A DNA stretch of 64,000 nt, from NCBI GenBank assembly GCA_963855995.1, contig OY979716.1:42287854-42351853 (forward strand), read 5' to 3'. The DNA is from Muricea muricata. Its lineage: Eukaryota; Cnidaria; Anthozoa; Malacalcyonacea; Plexauridae. The notes beneath the pieces are model-generated. The model was not told the DNA's origin, ran no database searches, and was given only the letters and a program-made list of their open reading frames with translations. Both the position numbers and the translations under genes were made by a program. Shown here piece after piece: positions 24,018 to 33,976 of this stretch (its first letter is position 1; each line of letters opens with the position of its first letter).

Positions 24018-24329
24018 TTATTGTCTTTCTGGAGGGAGTAAATGCCGGTATTTGTCAGGGCATTTTCCCCAAAATTCAAAGTCTGCAACTCCGTGTATTG
24101 TGATAAGTCCCATTTTGGCTCGTTGACATTCCGGATGAGAGTTGCACAAAATAGCGTAATGAACACCGTCAAGCTGCACATACTCTTTTTTCATTAAACG
24201 GTGTAATAAGAATGGTATTGAGTAAAGACCATCAAAGAACTTGTACAAAGGTTCATCTCCATCAATAAGATGTTTTTCTCTGGTGGATTTATTCGTAATC
24301 AGGTAATGGCTTCCATCACAAAAGCACAT
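24018..24329 (-). CDS. Unrecognised small Polinton protein, 103 residues
   Basis: Starts MCFCDGSHYLITNK and contains YVQLDGVHYAILCNSHPEC and WGKCPDKYRHLLPP. The Cys and His residues (CFC, CNSHPEC, GKC) could bind metal. It is divergent from the gene at 24514, with the best-ordered GAAAAGTGAG array in between. No family recognised. Confidence 0.5.
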   Translation of the reverse strand: MCFCDGSHYLITNKSTREKHLIDGDEPLYKFFDGLYSIPFLLHRLMKKEYVQLDGVHYAILCNSHPECQRAKMGLITIHGVADFEFWGKCPDKYRHLLPPERQ

Positions 24330-24389
24330 AATGAAAATTATTTAAAACACTCCTCAGTACTGTACTTATTTATACTAAAGAAAAAAGTG

Positions 24390-24470
24390 CGGTTTTGAAA
24401 AGTGAGTTTTTGAAAAGTGAGTTTTTGAAAAGTGAGTTTTTGAAAAGTGAGTTTTGAAAAGTGAGGATTT
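24390..24470. promoter_or_regulatory. GAAAAGTGAG array, divergent promoter region
   Basis: Five consecutive units of TTTTGAAAAGTGAGT, 15-16 bp each, between genes diverging at 24329 and 24514. About 45 bp separate the array from the plus-strand ATG. The same core repeats at 35150-35250, 39515-39660, 40978-41062 (inverted) and in both TIRs. Confidence 0.7.
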
Positions 24471-24513
24471 TACAGTATAAATATAACCCTATGCGCCACG
24501 TCAAGCATTCAGC

Positions 24514-24833
24514 CATGGATCCGTCCAGATGTGTTGTTATTGAAATAGAAATCAGCCGAAGAACGACTTCTGAAGTACCTTTCGGAACATAAAAGTAGTT
24601 ATAATTGGATTTTGAAAGAAAGCAATGATGAAGTACAGCCTAAAATACGGGTATGTGTTTGGTGGAGAAAAGAAGATTATAAGGAATTTTCTGCTACCCC
24701 TCTGCGTTCGTTCCTTAAACAGCTGAAGAATAAATCGCTGTATGCCCCAAAGATTTCCGTGAGAATGCCAACAGAAGAAGGCATACAAAAAGTGTGCGAT
24801 CACATCCGTGATAGCATAGATAAATATTATTAG
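24514..24833 (+). pseudogene. Unrecognised small Polinton ORF, frame-shifted
   Basis: ATG at 24514 opens MDPSRCVVIEIEIS. The frame changes near 24555, after which the reading continues through SSYNWILKESNDE, RVCVWWRKEDYKEF and a basic C-terminus to a stop at 24833. The shared early-type promoter array lies just upstream. Family unknown. Confidence 0.45.
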
Positions 24834-24853
24834 AGGGGCTATTACTCACTCAT

Positions 24854-25174
24854 TTGGCAGGGTTGTTATTAAATAAACCACCTGGAATTGGAGAATCGGA
24901 CTGTAATGAAGTGATAATGGATGGTACAGACCCAAACATGAAGAACATTTTGACGAAGCTTGACCTTTTACTGGAATTTGCTGTTAGCATAGCGAAACAA
25001 ATCAAGAGGTTATCTGAAGTTGATGAAAATACACCCTCCTCGTTAATTACTCACATGGGTGATCCTGTCGCACCTTCTCTACTTACCACCCATTCAGATT
25101 GTGAACCGATACAAATGGAGGATCCCTCCATGAAAGCAACTTACAACATGCCTTCTTCACCACTGATGTTTTGA
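24854..25174 (+). CDS. Unrecognised small Polinton ORF
   Basis: The open frame runs 24854-25174; the first ATG is at 24917 (MDGTDPNMKNI). It has one amphipathic helical stretch (ILTKLDLLLEFAVSIAKQIKRL), then a Ser/Pro/Thr-rich tail. It could be a coiled-coil protein or part of the preceding gene. Function unknown. Confidence 0.4.
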   Translation: MAGLLLNKPPGIGESDCNEVIMDGTDPNMKNILTKLDLLLEFAVSIAKQIKRLSEVDENTPSSLITHMGDPVAPSLLTTHSDCEPIQMEDPSMKATYNMPSSPLMF

Positions 25175-25347
25175 CGGAGATTCTTGTGAACATTTAATAT
25201 TATCAGTTTGACTTTGTAAATGGAAAATGTTTAGTGTAATCATGACACAAGTCAGATAATTTTTGTTGTTAAAAACGTTTTATTAAAAATTTACATAAGT
25301 GTAAATATACATACGTGTAAATAACTTTTAAAATTCAAATAAATTAT

Positions 25348-26337
25348 TTACCCCTTTTTAGGGGAAGTTAATTCAAGTGTTTGTTTTACAACTCTTGTTG
25401 CACTAGGAAAAATAATTGAGAGAGATTCATTTCTATGTGCGTAAATTGAATCCAAGACATGATGGTGGGGGATCATAGGAAGTTTCCGGTTTAAATAAAA
25501 AACATTACCGCCCCTTTTCGGTTTATTTACACCTGTATTGTAATATATTTGATTAAATTCCACTTCTGTTTTTTCAGAAAGTGATTCTTTATATATATTT
25601 AGTCGGTATTGAAGGGTAAATGGTATGGCAAGGTCACTTTCTTCATCAAAGTGGTGCGTGAGGAGAGTTATTGTTATACGTCCAGTACCCCGGCAAGGAA
25701 AAACAGGTTGCGGGTGTCCGGAGGGCTGTGCAGAATAACACCACCCATTATTTTTCTTTACAGCAGTATCAGGAGCTATGTAGGGTAAGTAAATACTCAT
25801 ATGATGTGGTACGGCATTTATTAAATTAACCTCAGTTAATCTCAATGCATCATTCGCGGTGACTGTTACATCAGTTTGCTTTGTTCCGGCAAGAAGGACA
25901 TCTCCAATCATAACATCTTGAAACTTATGTTTGTCAAAGTCTTTCTGATGTGGGTAAGGGAAGTGAGTCGTAATATTTGCAATGTTATAATCACCGTCTG
26001 AGAAATTATTAAAAGTGAATCCTTCAAAAATTTCCATAATCATTTTACCGTCCTTTAATTTGGATGATGTGAAATTGAATTGCACTGTAGTTCCTGTTCT
26101 GCTTTCGACATCAGAGGCAACTTTAACCAGGAAGTATTGATAAATATTTCCATTTAGTTTTATCGAACCAATATTTTTAATTGATTGTTCAGTAAATACT
26201 TCATCCCTAATTGTAGAGGCCGATTTTGATTTGAGGGCCTTCCCCGTTTCAGCAAGAAACTTAACACTGAATAATATACCGTATTGATCCTGACGGGTTT
26301 GAGGTGTAGTGAAAGCAATTTCAGTCACACTCACCAT
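25348..26337 (-). CDS. Probable virion-surface or fibre-associated protein, 329 residues
   Basis: The start MVSVTEIAFTTPQ overlaps the last 17 bp of the collagen-like gene on the same strand, so the two are likely coupled. The predicted sequence is rich in Thr, Asn, Val and Phe with alternating hydrophobic residues, in keeping with a beta-rich fold; it has no obvious membrane segment or signal peptide. The stretch SGHPQPVFPCRGTGRITI and the conserved-looking HHH near the end give no family. Position suggests a structural role next to the fibre. The open frame is intact. Confidence 0.5.
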   Translation of the reverse strand: MVSVTEIAFTTPQTRQDQYGILFSVKFLAETGKALKSKSASTIRDEVFTEQSIKNIGSIKLNGNIYQYFLVKVASDVESRTGTTVQFNFTSSKLKDGKMIMEIFEGFTFNNFSDGDYNIANITTHFPYPHQKDFDKHKFQDVMIGDVLLAGTKQTDVTVTANDALRLTEVNLINAVPHHMSIYLPYIAPDTAVKKNNGWCYSAQPSGHPQPVFPCRGTGRITITLLTHHFDEESDLAIPFTLQYRLNIYKESLSEKTEVEFNQIYYNTGVNKPKRGGNVFYLNRKLPMIPHHHVLDSIYAHRNESLSIIFPSATRVVKQTLELTSPKKG

Positions 26338-27262
26338 TATCTTGTTCGATTTTCAGTGGAGTATGAAAACCCATATGCGGAACTTTTTCCTTTCTTGTTT
26401 CTCTGCTTACTATTAGGTTTCGTCCACGTCCCCCATTATAGGGTGCGGAAGCACCGGTGCTGGCAAATTGAAATTCCTGAAAAACTCCTTTAACATTTCC
26501 ACTACTGTCTTCATAGGTTATTTTTTCAAAAACTTTATCAACCATAACAATCTGTCGTTTTGTAACTTTATCAATACTTCCTGCAGCACCTTTTTCACCC
26601 TTATCACCTTTATCACCTTTAACTCCTCTCAGCCCCTGAATACCTTGAGGTCTCGCGGGCCCGGTATTACCGGCGGGCCCTCGGTCTCCCGTATCCCCTT
26701 TTTCACCCCGGGGTCCTCTAGGTCCTTGGACTCCTGTAACCCCTGGGGGTCCTTGTACCCCTTCTAGGCTGCGAATTCCTTGAACACCATTCTTTCCAGG
26801 CAACCCTAGATCTCCTTTGTCTCCCTTAAGTCCCTGAGGCCCCTGAGCCCTCGAGGTCCTTGAGCACCATCCTTACCGGTTTTTCCAACATGTCCTGCAT
26901 TCCCTTGACGTCCTGCAGGTCCTACAGGCCCCTGATCACCCGGATCACCTTTATCACCTCTACGTGCTGCCGTATCCGGTACACCTTGTATGCCTTGTGG
27001 CCCTTGCGGTCCTGTGTGACCATCGGCTCCTGCAGGCCCTTGATCACCTTTTTCACCTCTAGGTCCCCGAGGACCTATATCTCCAGGTACCCCTCTAGGG
27101 CCTACAGGACCTATTGGACCAGTAGGGCCGGCGAGTCCTGCCTGACCAGTACTGCCTTGGAGGCCTTGTTTTCCTTCAGGACCTGTCGCCCCTTGATCTC
27201 CTTTAGCACCTTTAGGTCCTTGAGGGCCTGGAGGAGCTAACAAATGGATATCCTCTCTTCAT
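26321..27262 (-). pseudogene. Collagen-like fibre candidate, frame-shifted
   Basis: About 220 residues of near-perfect Gly-X-Y repeats (27240-26570), rich in Pro and Lys (GPQGPKGAKGDQG and similar), followed by a non-collagen C-terminal domain (RQIVMVDKVFEKITYED, then a Gly/Arg-rich patch, to 26321). Collagen triple helices occur on the surface of several large DNA viruses; a fibre or spike is the natural inference. The frame changes near 26806-26830, and an ATG at 27262 is out of frame with the repeat, so the gene is probably damaged. The antisense ORFs are shadows. Confidence 0.75.
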
Positions 27263-27370
27263 CACAAATGAGTTTTCAAATGAAGAATACTTTCAACACA
27301 GAAATTTAAGTACTTAATTTGAATACATGTAATAATATTTCAAAATTGAATAAAACGTCATACAATAAAC

Positions 27371-27598
27371 ATGGGATGTAGAAATTCAAAAAAGAAATTT
27401 AATAAAGAAGGTGAAAATCAGAAAATGTGTAAAATCGGTTTAAGCTTTGGTAGAAATGATTTAAAAGTAGAAGGTAACTTTCAAGTGGGTTATCATAGTA
27501 AATCCGATAAGAAATACATTGCCGTGGACGGAATTTGTAAATCTCAATCTATTTTACCTGCAATCCGCGAAGAAGAGGAAGGAGAGGAAGGAAGCTGA
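27371..27598 (+). CDS. Small protein with a candidate N-terminal lipidation site
   Basis: 75 residues starting MGCRNSKKKFNKEGENQK and ending in an acidic EEEEGEEGS tail. Gly-2 and Cys-3 followed by Ser and several Lys is the SH4-like pattern for N-myristoylation and palmitoylation. It lies directly upstream of the integrase; the ends are separated by one base. Function unknown; membrane attachment during assembly or exit is an inference. Confidence 0.5.
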   Translation: MGCRNSKKKFNKEGENQKMCKIGLSFGRNDLKVEGNFQVGYHSKSDKKYIAVDGICKSQSILPAIREEEEGEEGS

Positions 27599-27599
27599 T

Positions 27600-28673
27600 A
27601 TGGATGAGTACTTATCGCAAGTTTATTATGACCCTAAGCGTACAGGGGGTCTTGGAGGTGTAGAACGTTTATACCGTGATGTTAAAAAAGATGGGAAGTA
27701 TGATATCTCTCGATCTTATCTTAAAAAATGGTTGATGAAACAAGACACTTATACATTACATAAACCGGCAAGTCGTCATTATAAGAGAAATTGTGTTATT
27801 GTTGGAGGTATTGATGAATTGTGGCAGATGGATTTGGCAGACATGCAATCTATTGCTACTGATAATGACGGATACCGCTATTTACTTGTGTGTATTGATG
27901 TATTCTCAAAATTTGTTTGGGTTATTCCCCTGAAGAACAAAACGGGACCTGCTTTGGTAACAGCCTTTAAGGTAATTCTGGGATCGGGCCATAAACCCCA
28001 AAAAATACAAACGGACCAAGGTACTGAATTTTTCAATAAACACTTCAAAGCACTAATGAAAGAAGAAGAGATTCTGCTTTACAATACTTACAATGAAACC
28101 AAAGCTTCCATTGTAGAACGAGTAATTCGTACTTTAAAAACACGAATGTGGCGTTACTTTACCGCTAAAAAGACAATGTGATACATAGATGTTCTACCTG
28201 ACCTTATAGATTCATACAATAGAAGTAAACACAGGAGTATTCAAAAGAAACCGATTAATGTTACACAAAATAATGAACGGGAAGTATGGCATACGCTATA
28301 TGGGAAACATGAGAATAAGGAAGTCGTCAAGTATAAATTCGAAACAGGAGATCAAGTTAGAATTAGTAAAATGAAACGTACTTTTGAAAAAGGTTACCTA
28401 CCTAATTTTTCAAAAGAAATTTTCACAATTAGTCAACAAATACCTCGACAACCTCCAGTGTATAAACTGAAAGATTATGATCAAGAAGAATTGAGTGGAA
28501 CGTTTTACAATGAGGAATTACAAAAGGTTATTAAAGAAGATGATGTCTATGAGGTAGAAAAGATATTGAAAAAACGTGGAAAAGGAAAAAACAGTGAAGT
28601 TTTTGTCAAATGGTTAGGGTACCCAGCAAAATTCAATTCCTGGATTCCTGCATCGCAAGTAAAAGATATTTAA
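27600..28673 (+). pseudogene. Polinton retrovirus-type integrase with chromodomain
   Basis: Catalyses strand transfer of the element ends and makes the 6-bp duplication. N-terminal part MDEYLSQVYYDPKRTGG; core Asp in WQMDLADM, second Asp in QTDQGTEFF, Glu in ASIVERVIRTLK; then a C-terminal chromodomain (VYEVEKILKKRGK, VKWLGY, SWIP). An in-frame TGA at 28179-28181 separates the core from the C-terminal half, and no other break is visible. A chromodomain may direct insertion to particular chromatin. Length and order match Polinton integrases. Confidence 0.93.
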
Positions 28674-28709
28674 AAATACGTTTCAAGTACTTTATATATC
28701 ATTTTCATT

Positions 28710-29468
28710 ATGAATAGCAACGGTGAAGGTTTTTACATAACCCTTCCAAATGATTCTTCTAAAGATTTTTTCCCTGAAAATAATCCCTCGAAATATACAA
28801 CAAAATTACCTCGATGGATTCAATTAAACGGTGAATGGGAAATAGGTTTACATTCTATAGCTTATACGCAATGGAATATAGTCAGACACCTCGACGAACC
28901 AATATCCTTCACACATTCTGATAATAATGAAAAAGGAGGGGGAATGAAGAAATACTATGCTACTATTCATGAATACTTAACAAGCATCAATAAATCGCTA
29001 AGAGAATCTGTAACTGATGACGAAATTAAATTCAGCATGCAAAATGGGAAAGTAACTATTATTTTATCTCCAGGATATAAAGTGTATTTGAGAAGAGAAC
29101 AAGCTATTGTTCTTGGATTCATGAAATTTGAAGACTCTACAGAGGTGAAAGAAATTGTAAAAACAGAAACAGGGTTGTACGAGGCAAATTTACATCGAGA
29201 AACGAACATTCACGTATATTGTGATATTGTACAAGCACAAATTGTAGGAGATAAAACAGTACCTCTATTAGGTATTGTCCCTTGTGAAAAAACAGCTGAA
29301 ACATACGAGACGGTCTACGCTGTGGAAAATATACACTATATTCCCATTCAAACAAAATCCTTTCAAAAAATTAAAGTTCTTTTAAGGAGCAGTACTAATG
29401 AATCTATTCCATTTGAGTACGGACGTGCAACGATAACACTACACCTAAAACCCTTAAATTATTTTTAA
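28710..29468 (+). CDS. Probable minor capsid (penton-type) protein, 252 residues
   Basis: Starts MNSNGEGFYITLPNDSS and has LPRWIQLNGEWEIGLHSIAY, an AIVLGFM block and a C-terminal IPFEYGRATITLHLKPL. The FYxTLPSN-type start and WE-GL motif occur in structural proteins of animal Polintons; a single jelly-roll penton fits its length and its place ahead of the capsid gene, but this is family knowledge plus position, not proof. It opens the plus-strand structural cluster, 36 bp after the integrase stop. Intact. Confidence 0.55.
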   Translation: MNSNGEGFYITLPNDSSKDFFPENNPSKYTTKLPRWIQLNGEWEIGLHSIAYTQWNIVRHLDEPISFTHSDNNEKGGGMKKYYATIHEYLTSINKSLRESVTDDEIKFSMQNGKVTIILSPGYKVYLRREQAIVLGFMKFEDSTEVKEIVKTETGLYEANLHRETNIHVYCDIVQAQIVGDKTVPLLGIVPCEKTAETYETVYAVENIHYIPIQTKSFQKIKVLLRSSTNESIPFEYGRATITLHLKPLNYF

Positions 29469-29484
29469 GTAGTGTTTTTCAAAA

Positions 29485-30212
29485 ATGTTTTATAACTCTC
29501 AGAGAGGGTATGGTTTGAAAGATCTCTTCCGTAATATTGTCCGCCCATTTAAACCGATCTTAAAGCCTATTTTAAAAGAAGCAACAGGGATCGGTGCTGC
29601 TGTTGGTGTTAATTTGGCTGAAAATTTACTCCAAGATCTTATTGCTGGTAAAAGTTCAAAGGCTTCTGTAAAAACTCGTGGAAAACAGGCAAGTTTAAAT
29701 GCAAAAAATTTGGCAGCCCAACGTGCGCTACAAGCTTTACTTCAAAGTCAACAAAACGGGTATGGTAATTTTAATGGAATCAAGCACCCACGGGGAGTAG
29801 TCTGGGGTGGAGTGGTAAAATAGCAAAACGTAAACGAAGTCGTTCAAAAAGTCATCCCCCAACGAAACGTAAACGATCCCAGTCTAAAAGTCAATCAGCA
29901 AAGCGTAGACGGGTCCAAACTGGGGGTACAGTTATCCGACCTCTTAGGAAGATAAAAGTGGTTGGGAAAATGAAAGGATGGGAACGCAAACAAACCAAAA
30001 AACGTAAACCCCGAAAACAATCTGGGGGACGTCAAATCAGAAAGAAACGTAAACCCCGAAAACAAACGGGTGGACGTCAAACTGGAAAGAAACGTAAACC
30101 CCAAAAACGAACTGGAAAGAAACGTAAACCCCGAAAACAATCAGGAGGGAAACGTAAACGATTAACAACTAATGAAGCAGCTTTTGGAATCATTGATGAT
30201 ATATTTTCCTGA
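29485..30212 (+). pseudogene. Basic core/packaging protein, possibly two ORFs
   Basis: The first part (29485-29823) starts MFYNSQRGYGLKDLFRNIV, with an amphipathic helix and an Ala/Gln-rich region; this recalls the small membrane-active or core proteins of adenovirus-like viruses. The second frame (about 29823-30212) is extremely basic: repeated KRKPRKQSGGRQ units, ending FGIIDDIFS. No good start lies at the head of the second frame, and basic residues begin right at the first stop, so one gene broken by a frame change is likely. DNA condensation is the natural role. Confidence 0.6.
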
Positions 30213-30287
30213 AGGATATAATTGAACAATTTTTGAAAAAAGTATTCATAAACGTCTTAGCAGAGTTACAGGGAAGAGGTCTACATA

Positions 30288-31789
30288 ATGAGTTACGTAC
30301 ACCCATACTCGAAACGTTGTGAAAAAAGTGAGGTCGATTTATTTAGTGTACCTCCAACACAATTAAGTTTAGAAAAAGGACGTTGGATTGATTATCGCCC
30401 TCTTTCTAGCGTACAAAATGATGATAGCGCAATTACTTTTACGGTATCGGGGACCGATAAATACCTTGACCTATCAAAAACAATTCTTGTTGTTGAAGGA
30501 ACCATTAGAACCGGTACCGATTCAGATTTATCCGGTGGCGGACAGTCAAGTGTGGCTCCAGTAAACAATTTCTTACATAGTTTATTCAAACAAGTTGATG
30601 TCTATTTGAATGGGAAGCAGGTCACCCTGGCCATGGGTACATATGCATACCGTTCTTACATAGAAACCCTCTTGAACTATGACGAATTAGCAAAGAAATC
30701 TCAGCTTTCTTCAGCATTGTACTTTAAAGATACTCCTGGGGAAATGGATAATACAGGGTCTTTACCAAAAGTAAAAAAAATTACTTACATTAAAGGGAGC
30801 TGGGTGCCGACGAGTACTAACAGTCGGGTCCCCACTGAAGGGGGGACCCCTACATTTACCGGTAGTGCCCCTGGTGCTAATGACAAGGAAGAAGTAACTA
30901 TTCAAGTACCAGGGGAAGGAAACCAGGGTTTTGCAAGAAGGCATGAGTTCATCCAAAATGGGAAAACATTTCGGGTCCTATTTTTTCTGATGTGTTCATG
31001 GGTGATCGACTTTTATTGAACATGTTGAATCTTAAGGTGTTGCTAAACCGTTCATCCAATACTTTCTGCTTAATGGATATGAATGAAGGTCAAAACAGGA
31101 TTAACCCTAAAGTTAAATTAACTGATGTCGTTCTAAAAATACGGAAAGTCAAAGTGGATCAGACAGTCAGTGATGCAACAGAAGTTATCTTAAAACAAAC
31201 ACCTGCCCTTTATCCCATTCGTCGCGTAGAATGCAAAGCCCTTACAATCCCTACAGGCCTTCCTAATGTGAGAAAAGATAACACTTTTTCCGGAACAATA
31301 CCAAAATCATTTGTGTTTGGTCTCGTGGAGGCCTTATCCTACAGTGGTACTTATGGTAGAAACCCGTACAACTTTCAACATTTCGGGGTGAAAAACATTA
31401 CTTTGTCTGTTAATGGCGAAGAAATTCCATTCAAGCAACTAGCTCTCACGTACCCGGAGGACCCCAATGGTAATCCCGGTAACGATACAGGTTTAGACTT
31501 TATTCAAGCCTACAATACCCTGTTTTCAGGTACAGGAAAAATGTATGCTAATACAGGATTGGATATTACAAGAGAAGATTATCCTAAAGGCTATGTTTTA
31601 TACGCCTTTGATTTGACTCCTGACATGTGTAATACTACAGAGTATTTTAATACAGTACAACGTGGATCCTTATCAGTTGATATCACCTTCGAGGGACAGA
31701 CTAAAGTTCCAATTGCTATGCTGTGCTATGGAGATTTTGAAAATATTATACGTATAGATTCTGAAAGAAACGTAATTTATGACATATAA
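30288..31789 (+). pseudogene. Major capsid protein (double jelly-roll), frame-shifted
   Basis: About 500 residues in two frames. The first (30288-31019) has VPPTQLSLEKGRWIDYRPL, LDLSKTILVVEGTIR, NNFLHSLFKQVDVYLNGKQV and TYAYRSYIETLLNY, the F54H12.2-like Polinton capsid signature. The second (30992-31789) has LLLNMLNLKVLLNRS, a PALYPIRRVE block and the GYVLYAFDLTPD end. A one-base change in a G-run near 30966 separates them. The protein forms the hexon-like shell. It is preceded by the minor capsid and core genes and followed by the protease. Confidence 0.9.
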
Positions 31790-31831
31790 ATATTATGAAA
31801 CATTATACGTATTGGTCCTGAAAGAAATATT

Positions 31832-32335
31832 ATGGACACTCTTCAAATTAAACGGGCTCTTGAACGCAATACTTTTACAAAAAAGACCTTCTGTGGAGTA
31901 TTTGCTGCTGATGAACTACCTGAAATAATTAATACATTTCCTTGTGGATTTGTTGCAAATACAGATCCTAGTACTGAACAGGGGACTCATTGGGTGGCTT
32001 TTTACTTTCCCTCTCGTGAAAAAGGAGAATTTTTTTATAGTTATGGGTATCCGCCGGAACATTATGGTGAAGCATTTAAATTCTACAGAATCGAAACATT
32101 GAACAAACGTAAAATACAAAGTTCGTGGAGCAGCGTGTGTGGACAATATTGTATTTTTTACCTTTATCAAAAAAGTCGTGGTTATAGCATGAGTAAAATT
32201 GAAAACATGTTTACGGGTAATACTAACTTAAACGATTGTAATGTATTTTGTTATGTTAAAAAACATTTTAATGTCATTATAGAAAATCAACCCGTTTGCG
32301 GGCTTAAACAATGTTGTAAAGCATTATTAAAATAA
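31832..32335 (+). CDS. Adenovirus-type cysteine protease, 167 residues
   Basis: Maturation protease of the Ulp1/adenain fold. GTHWVAFYF carries the catalytic His; the following FYSYGYPP region holds the place of the acidic residue; SSWSSVCGQYCIFYLY has the catalytic Cys in the typical CGxYC setting, with the Gln/Ser just before it. Its length is usual for Polinton proteases. It lies last in the plus-strand structural cluster. The reading frame is intact, the start ATG is the first in frame, and no lesion is visible. Confidence 0.9.
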   Translation: MDTLQIKRALERNTFTKKTFCGVFAADELPEIINTFPCGFVANTDPSTEQGTHWVAFYFPSREKGEFFYSYGYPPEHYGEAFKFYRIETLNKRKIQSSWSSVCGQYCIFYLYQKSRGYSMSKIENMFTGNTNLNDCNVFCYVKKHFNVIIENQPVCGLKQCCKALLK

Positions 32336-32403
32336 ATTATACTCGAAAAAATGTTTTTTAAAATTTTTATTGAATTTCTTACGTTATTAATACATGAAAG
32401 TTT

Positions 32404-32928
32404 TTAAAAAGTTAACCAATTCGAAACCCCTAGTTCCGCCTGAGACTTTTCAGGGGGAGTTTTTTCATTAAATGAAACTTTATTCTTTTCTGCTTCAGAC
32501 CATCTTCTTTCATTTCTTACAAGATCTTTAGGAACGTTTATCTCGTTTAATACATTATAAAATTCTCGTACACATACAGGATTAAAATGTTTACGGGGTC
32601 TCATCGCGCCCGAAATCAGATCGGAAATATTGGATTTCGGTATAAGGACTCCATTTAAAAGCACTTGAACCATATCATCCCACGTAATAACGTCTTCCTT
32701 TTCTTTTAAATGTGCCAGTAATGCCTGAGCTCTTGTTTTCATGGTTTTGGGAATACCACGCACAATCATTTCAGCCGATAAGGAATCTTCCAATGTTTCT
32801 TTCGAATCTTCACCCTTACCATGCATTATTCCTTCTGGTAAATCATTATACGTATTTTCAGCCCTTTGTTTATAGCGTTCTTCATAACGTAAAAGTCTTT
32901 CTTCAGGAATCAAAACCATACGTTTCAT
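32404..32928 (-). CDS. Conserved Polinton-type hypothetical, 174 residues
   Basis: Starts MKRMVLIPEERLLRYEERY, then an Ala/Leu-rich helical middle (KTMKTRAQALLAHL) with WDDMVQVLLNGVLIP, and a C-terminal charged tail. Short proteins opening with KMVLVPEE-like sequences are frequent in animal Polintons; their role is not established. It ends convergent to the protease on a minus-strand cluster with the ATPase. Intact. Confidence 0.5.
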   Translation of the reverse strand: MKRMVLIPEERLLRYEERYKQRAENTYNDLPEGIMHGKGEDSKETLEDSLSAEMIVRGIPKTMKTRAQALLAHLKEKEDVITWDDMVQVLLNGVLIPKSNISDLISGAMRPRKHFNPVCVREFYNVLNEINVPKDLVRNERRWSEAEKNKVSFNEKTPPEKSQAELGVSNWLTF

Positions 32929-33244
32929 CCCGATAACAGTGCAATTGCAAGAGGTAGTAACGCGGTAAGACCAGCCCCACCACCTTTCTGAACGAGAAGT
33001 TTCCTTTTCTTAGCTACAGATATGCCTTTTTTGCTAGAGAGCGGAACTCTTTCTTATACCGAGACAAATGGTGTTTCTGTTGAGGAGTCAATTTTATTAT
33101 GCCTTTAAGCATGTTCAGAGCAATCTCTGAAATAGCCATCACCAGATCAGGGGACGAGTATTTTATAATAGCTTTTTTCAATTTAGGGTTAGCACCCGCT
33201 AATGTTTTAAGAAGCAGAAGAGCTCTTCTTACAACTGCAGACAT
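32929..33244 (-). pseudogene. Small helical Polinton protein with hydrophobic C-terminus
   Basis: The first 76 residues (33244-33014) read MSAVVRRALLLLKTL, then ANPKLKKAIIKYSSPDLVMA, NMLKGIIKLTPQQKHH and a basic end. After a frame change near 33020, the continuing frame reads AKKRKLLVQKGG followed by a hydrophobic LTALLPLAIALLSG end (stop near 32929). The combination of a basic stretch and a hydrophobic tail suggests a small membrane-interacting virion protein; this is inference. Confidence 0.5.
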
Positions 33245-33256
33245 TTCGTAAATGAA

Positions 33257-33955
33257 TTATTCCAATGCAATATTCATTAATATATTTACATCAACTTTTT
33301 CTGATATGTTAGAATTTACTGTAAACTTCATTTCGGACACGATATCATTTTTAGCCGGACGTGATGTGTAATCCCTCTCGTATACATAACAATTTGAATT
33401 CAAACGGGTCCCTGGGGTAATAGGTAGGTACGCAAGAATTGTACTCCGATCACCATTCAAATCCGTATTCTTTGATGAATCGATAAGATCACACGTTACA
33501 GTTAACCATCTCAAACCATGATTCACGTCCACAGGGTTTGGTGATGTGGAAGTACCAGTTGGTAGGTCATGATTCTCAGGAAACCCTAAAAGTTTCCCAA
33601 ACTTTACCAAGTTTACGGTTTTAGCTGTATTATTACTGATAGTACATGTATTGTCATGTACATTCATTGAAAGTTCAAGCTTCTCCCCTTCCAAACGTTC
33701 CTTGATCTGCTGAAAATCCCAATACCCCTCTTCAAAAGTTTTGTCTTCAGTATCAGTATCTGTTGGCCCCTTGATAATGAATTTCCTATTATCAATAGCA
33801 TCCGTAATATTTTTAAATTTCCAAAACACCGACACCTCCTTAACCGTTAGAACTGAAGCGTATGTTACAATAGGTTTCTTAAATTTCAATGTTTTCGCTC
33901 CCCCTTCAATAAATACTGAAATATTCTTCATCGTTATCTCATTAATGCTCTTCAA
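33257..33955 (-). CDS. Probable structural protein, 232 residues
   Basis: Starts MKSINEITMKNISVFIEGG. It is beta-rich in appearance, with FGKLLGFPENHDLPTG, GLRWLTVTCDLIDSSKN and a C-terminal VDVNILMNIALE. The middle LGF block and the ILAYLPITPG stretch resemble the LGF and LLGIVPCEK blocks of the 28710-29468 protein, so the two might be distant paralogues (penton-like). Next to the packaging ATPase. Intact. Confidence 0.45.
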   Translation of the reverse strand: MKSINEITMKNISVFIEGGAKTLKFKKPIVTYASVLTVKEVSVFWKFKNITDAIDNRKFIIKGPTDTDTEDKTFEEGYWDFQQIKERLEGEKLELSMNVHDNTCTISNNTAKTVNLVKFGKLLGFPENHDLPTGTSTSPNPVDVNHGLRWLTVTCDLIDSSKNTDLNGDRSTILAYLPITPGTRLNSNCYVYERDYTSRPAKNDIVSEMKFTVNSNISEKVDVNILMNIALE

Positions 33956-33976
33956 TGAATGAATGCATACATATTT

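Noticed and set aside
26468-27240. Plus-strand ORFs of about 100 and 126 residues opposite the collagen-like gene
   Set aside because: They are antisense shadows; the Gly-X-Y periodicity on the minus strand explains the open frames.
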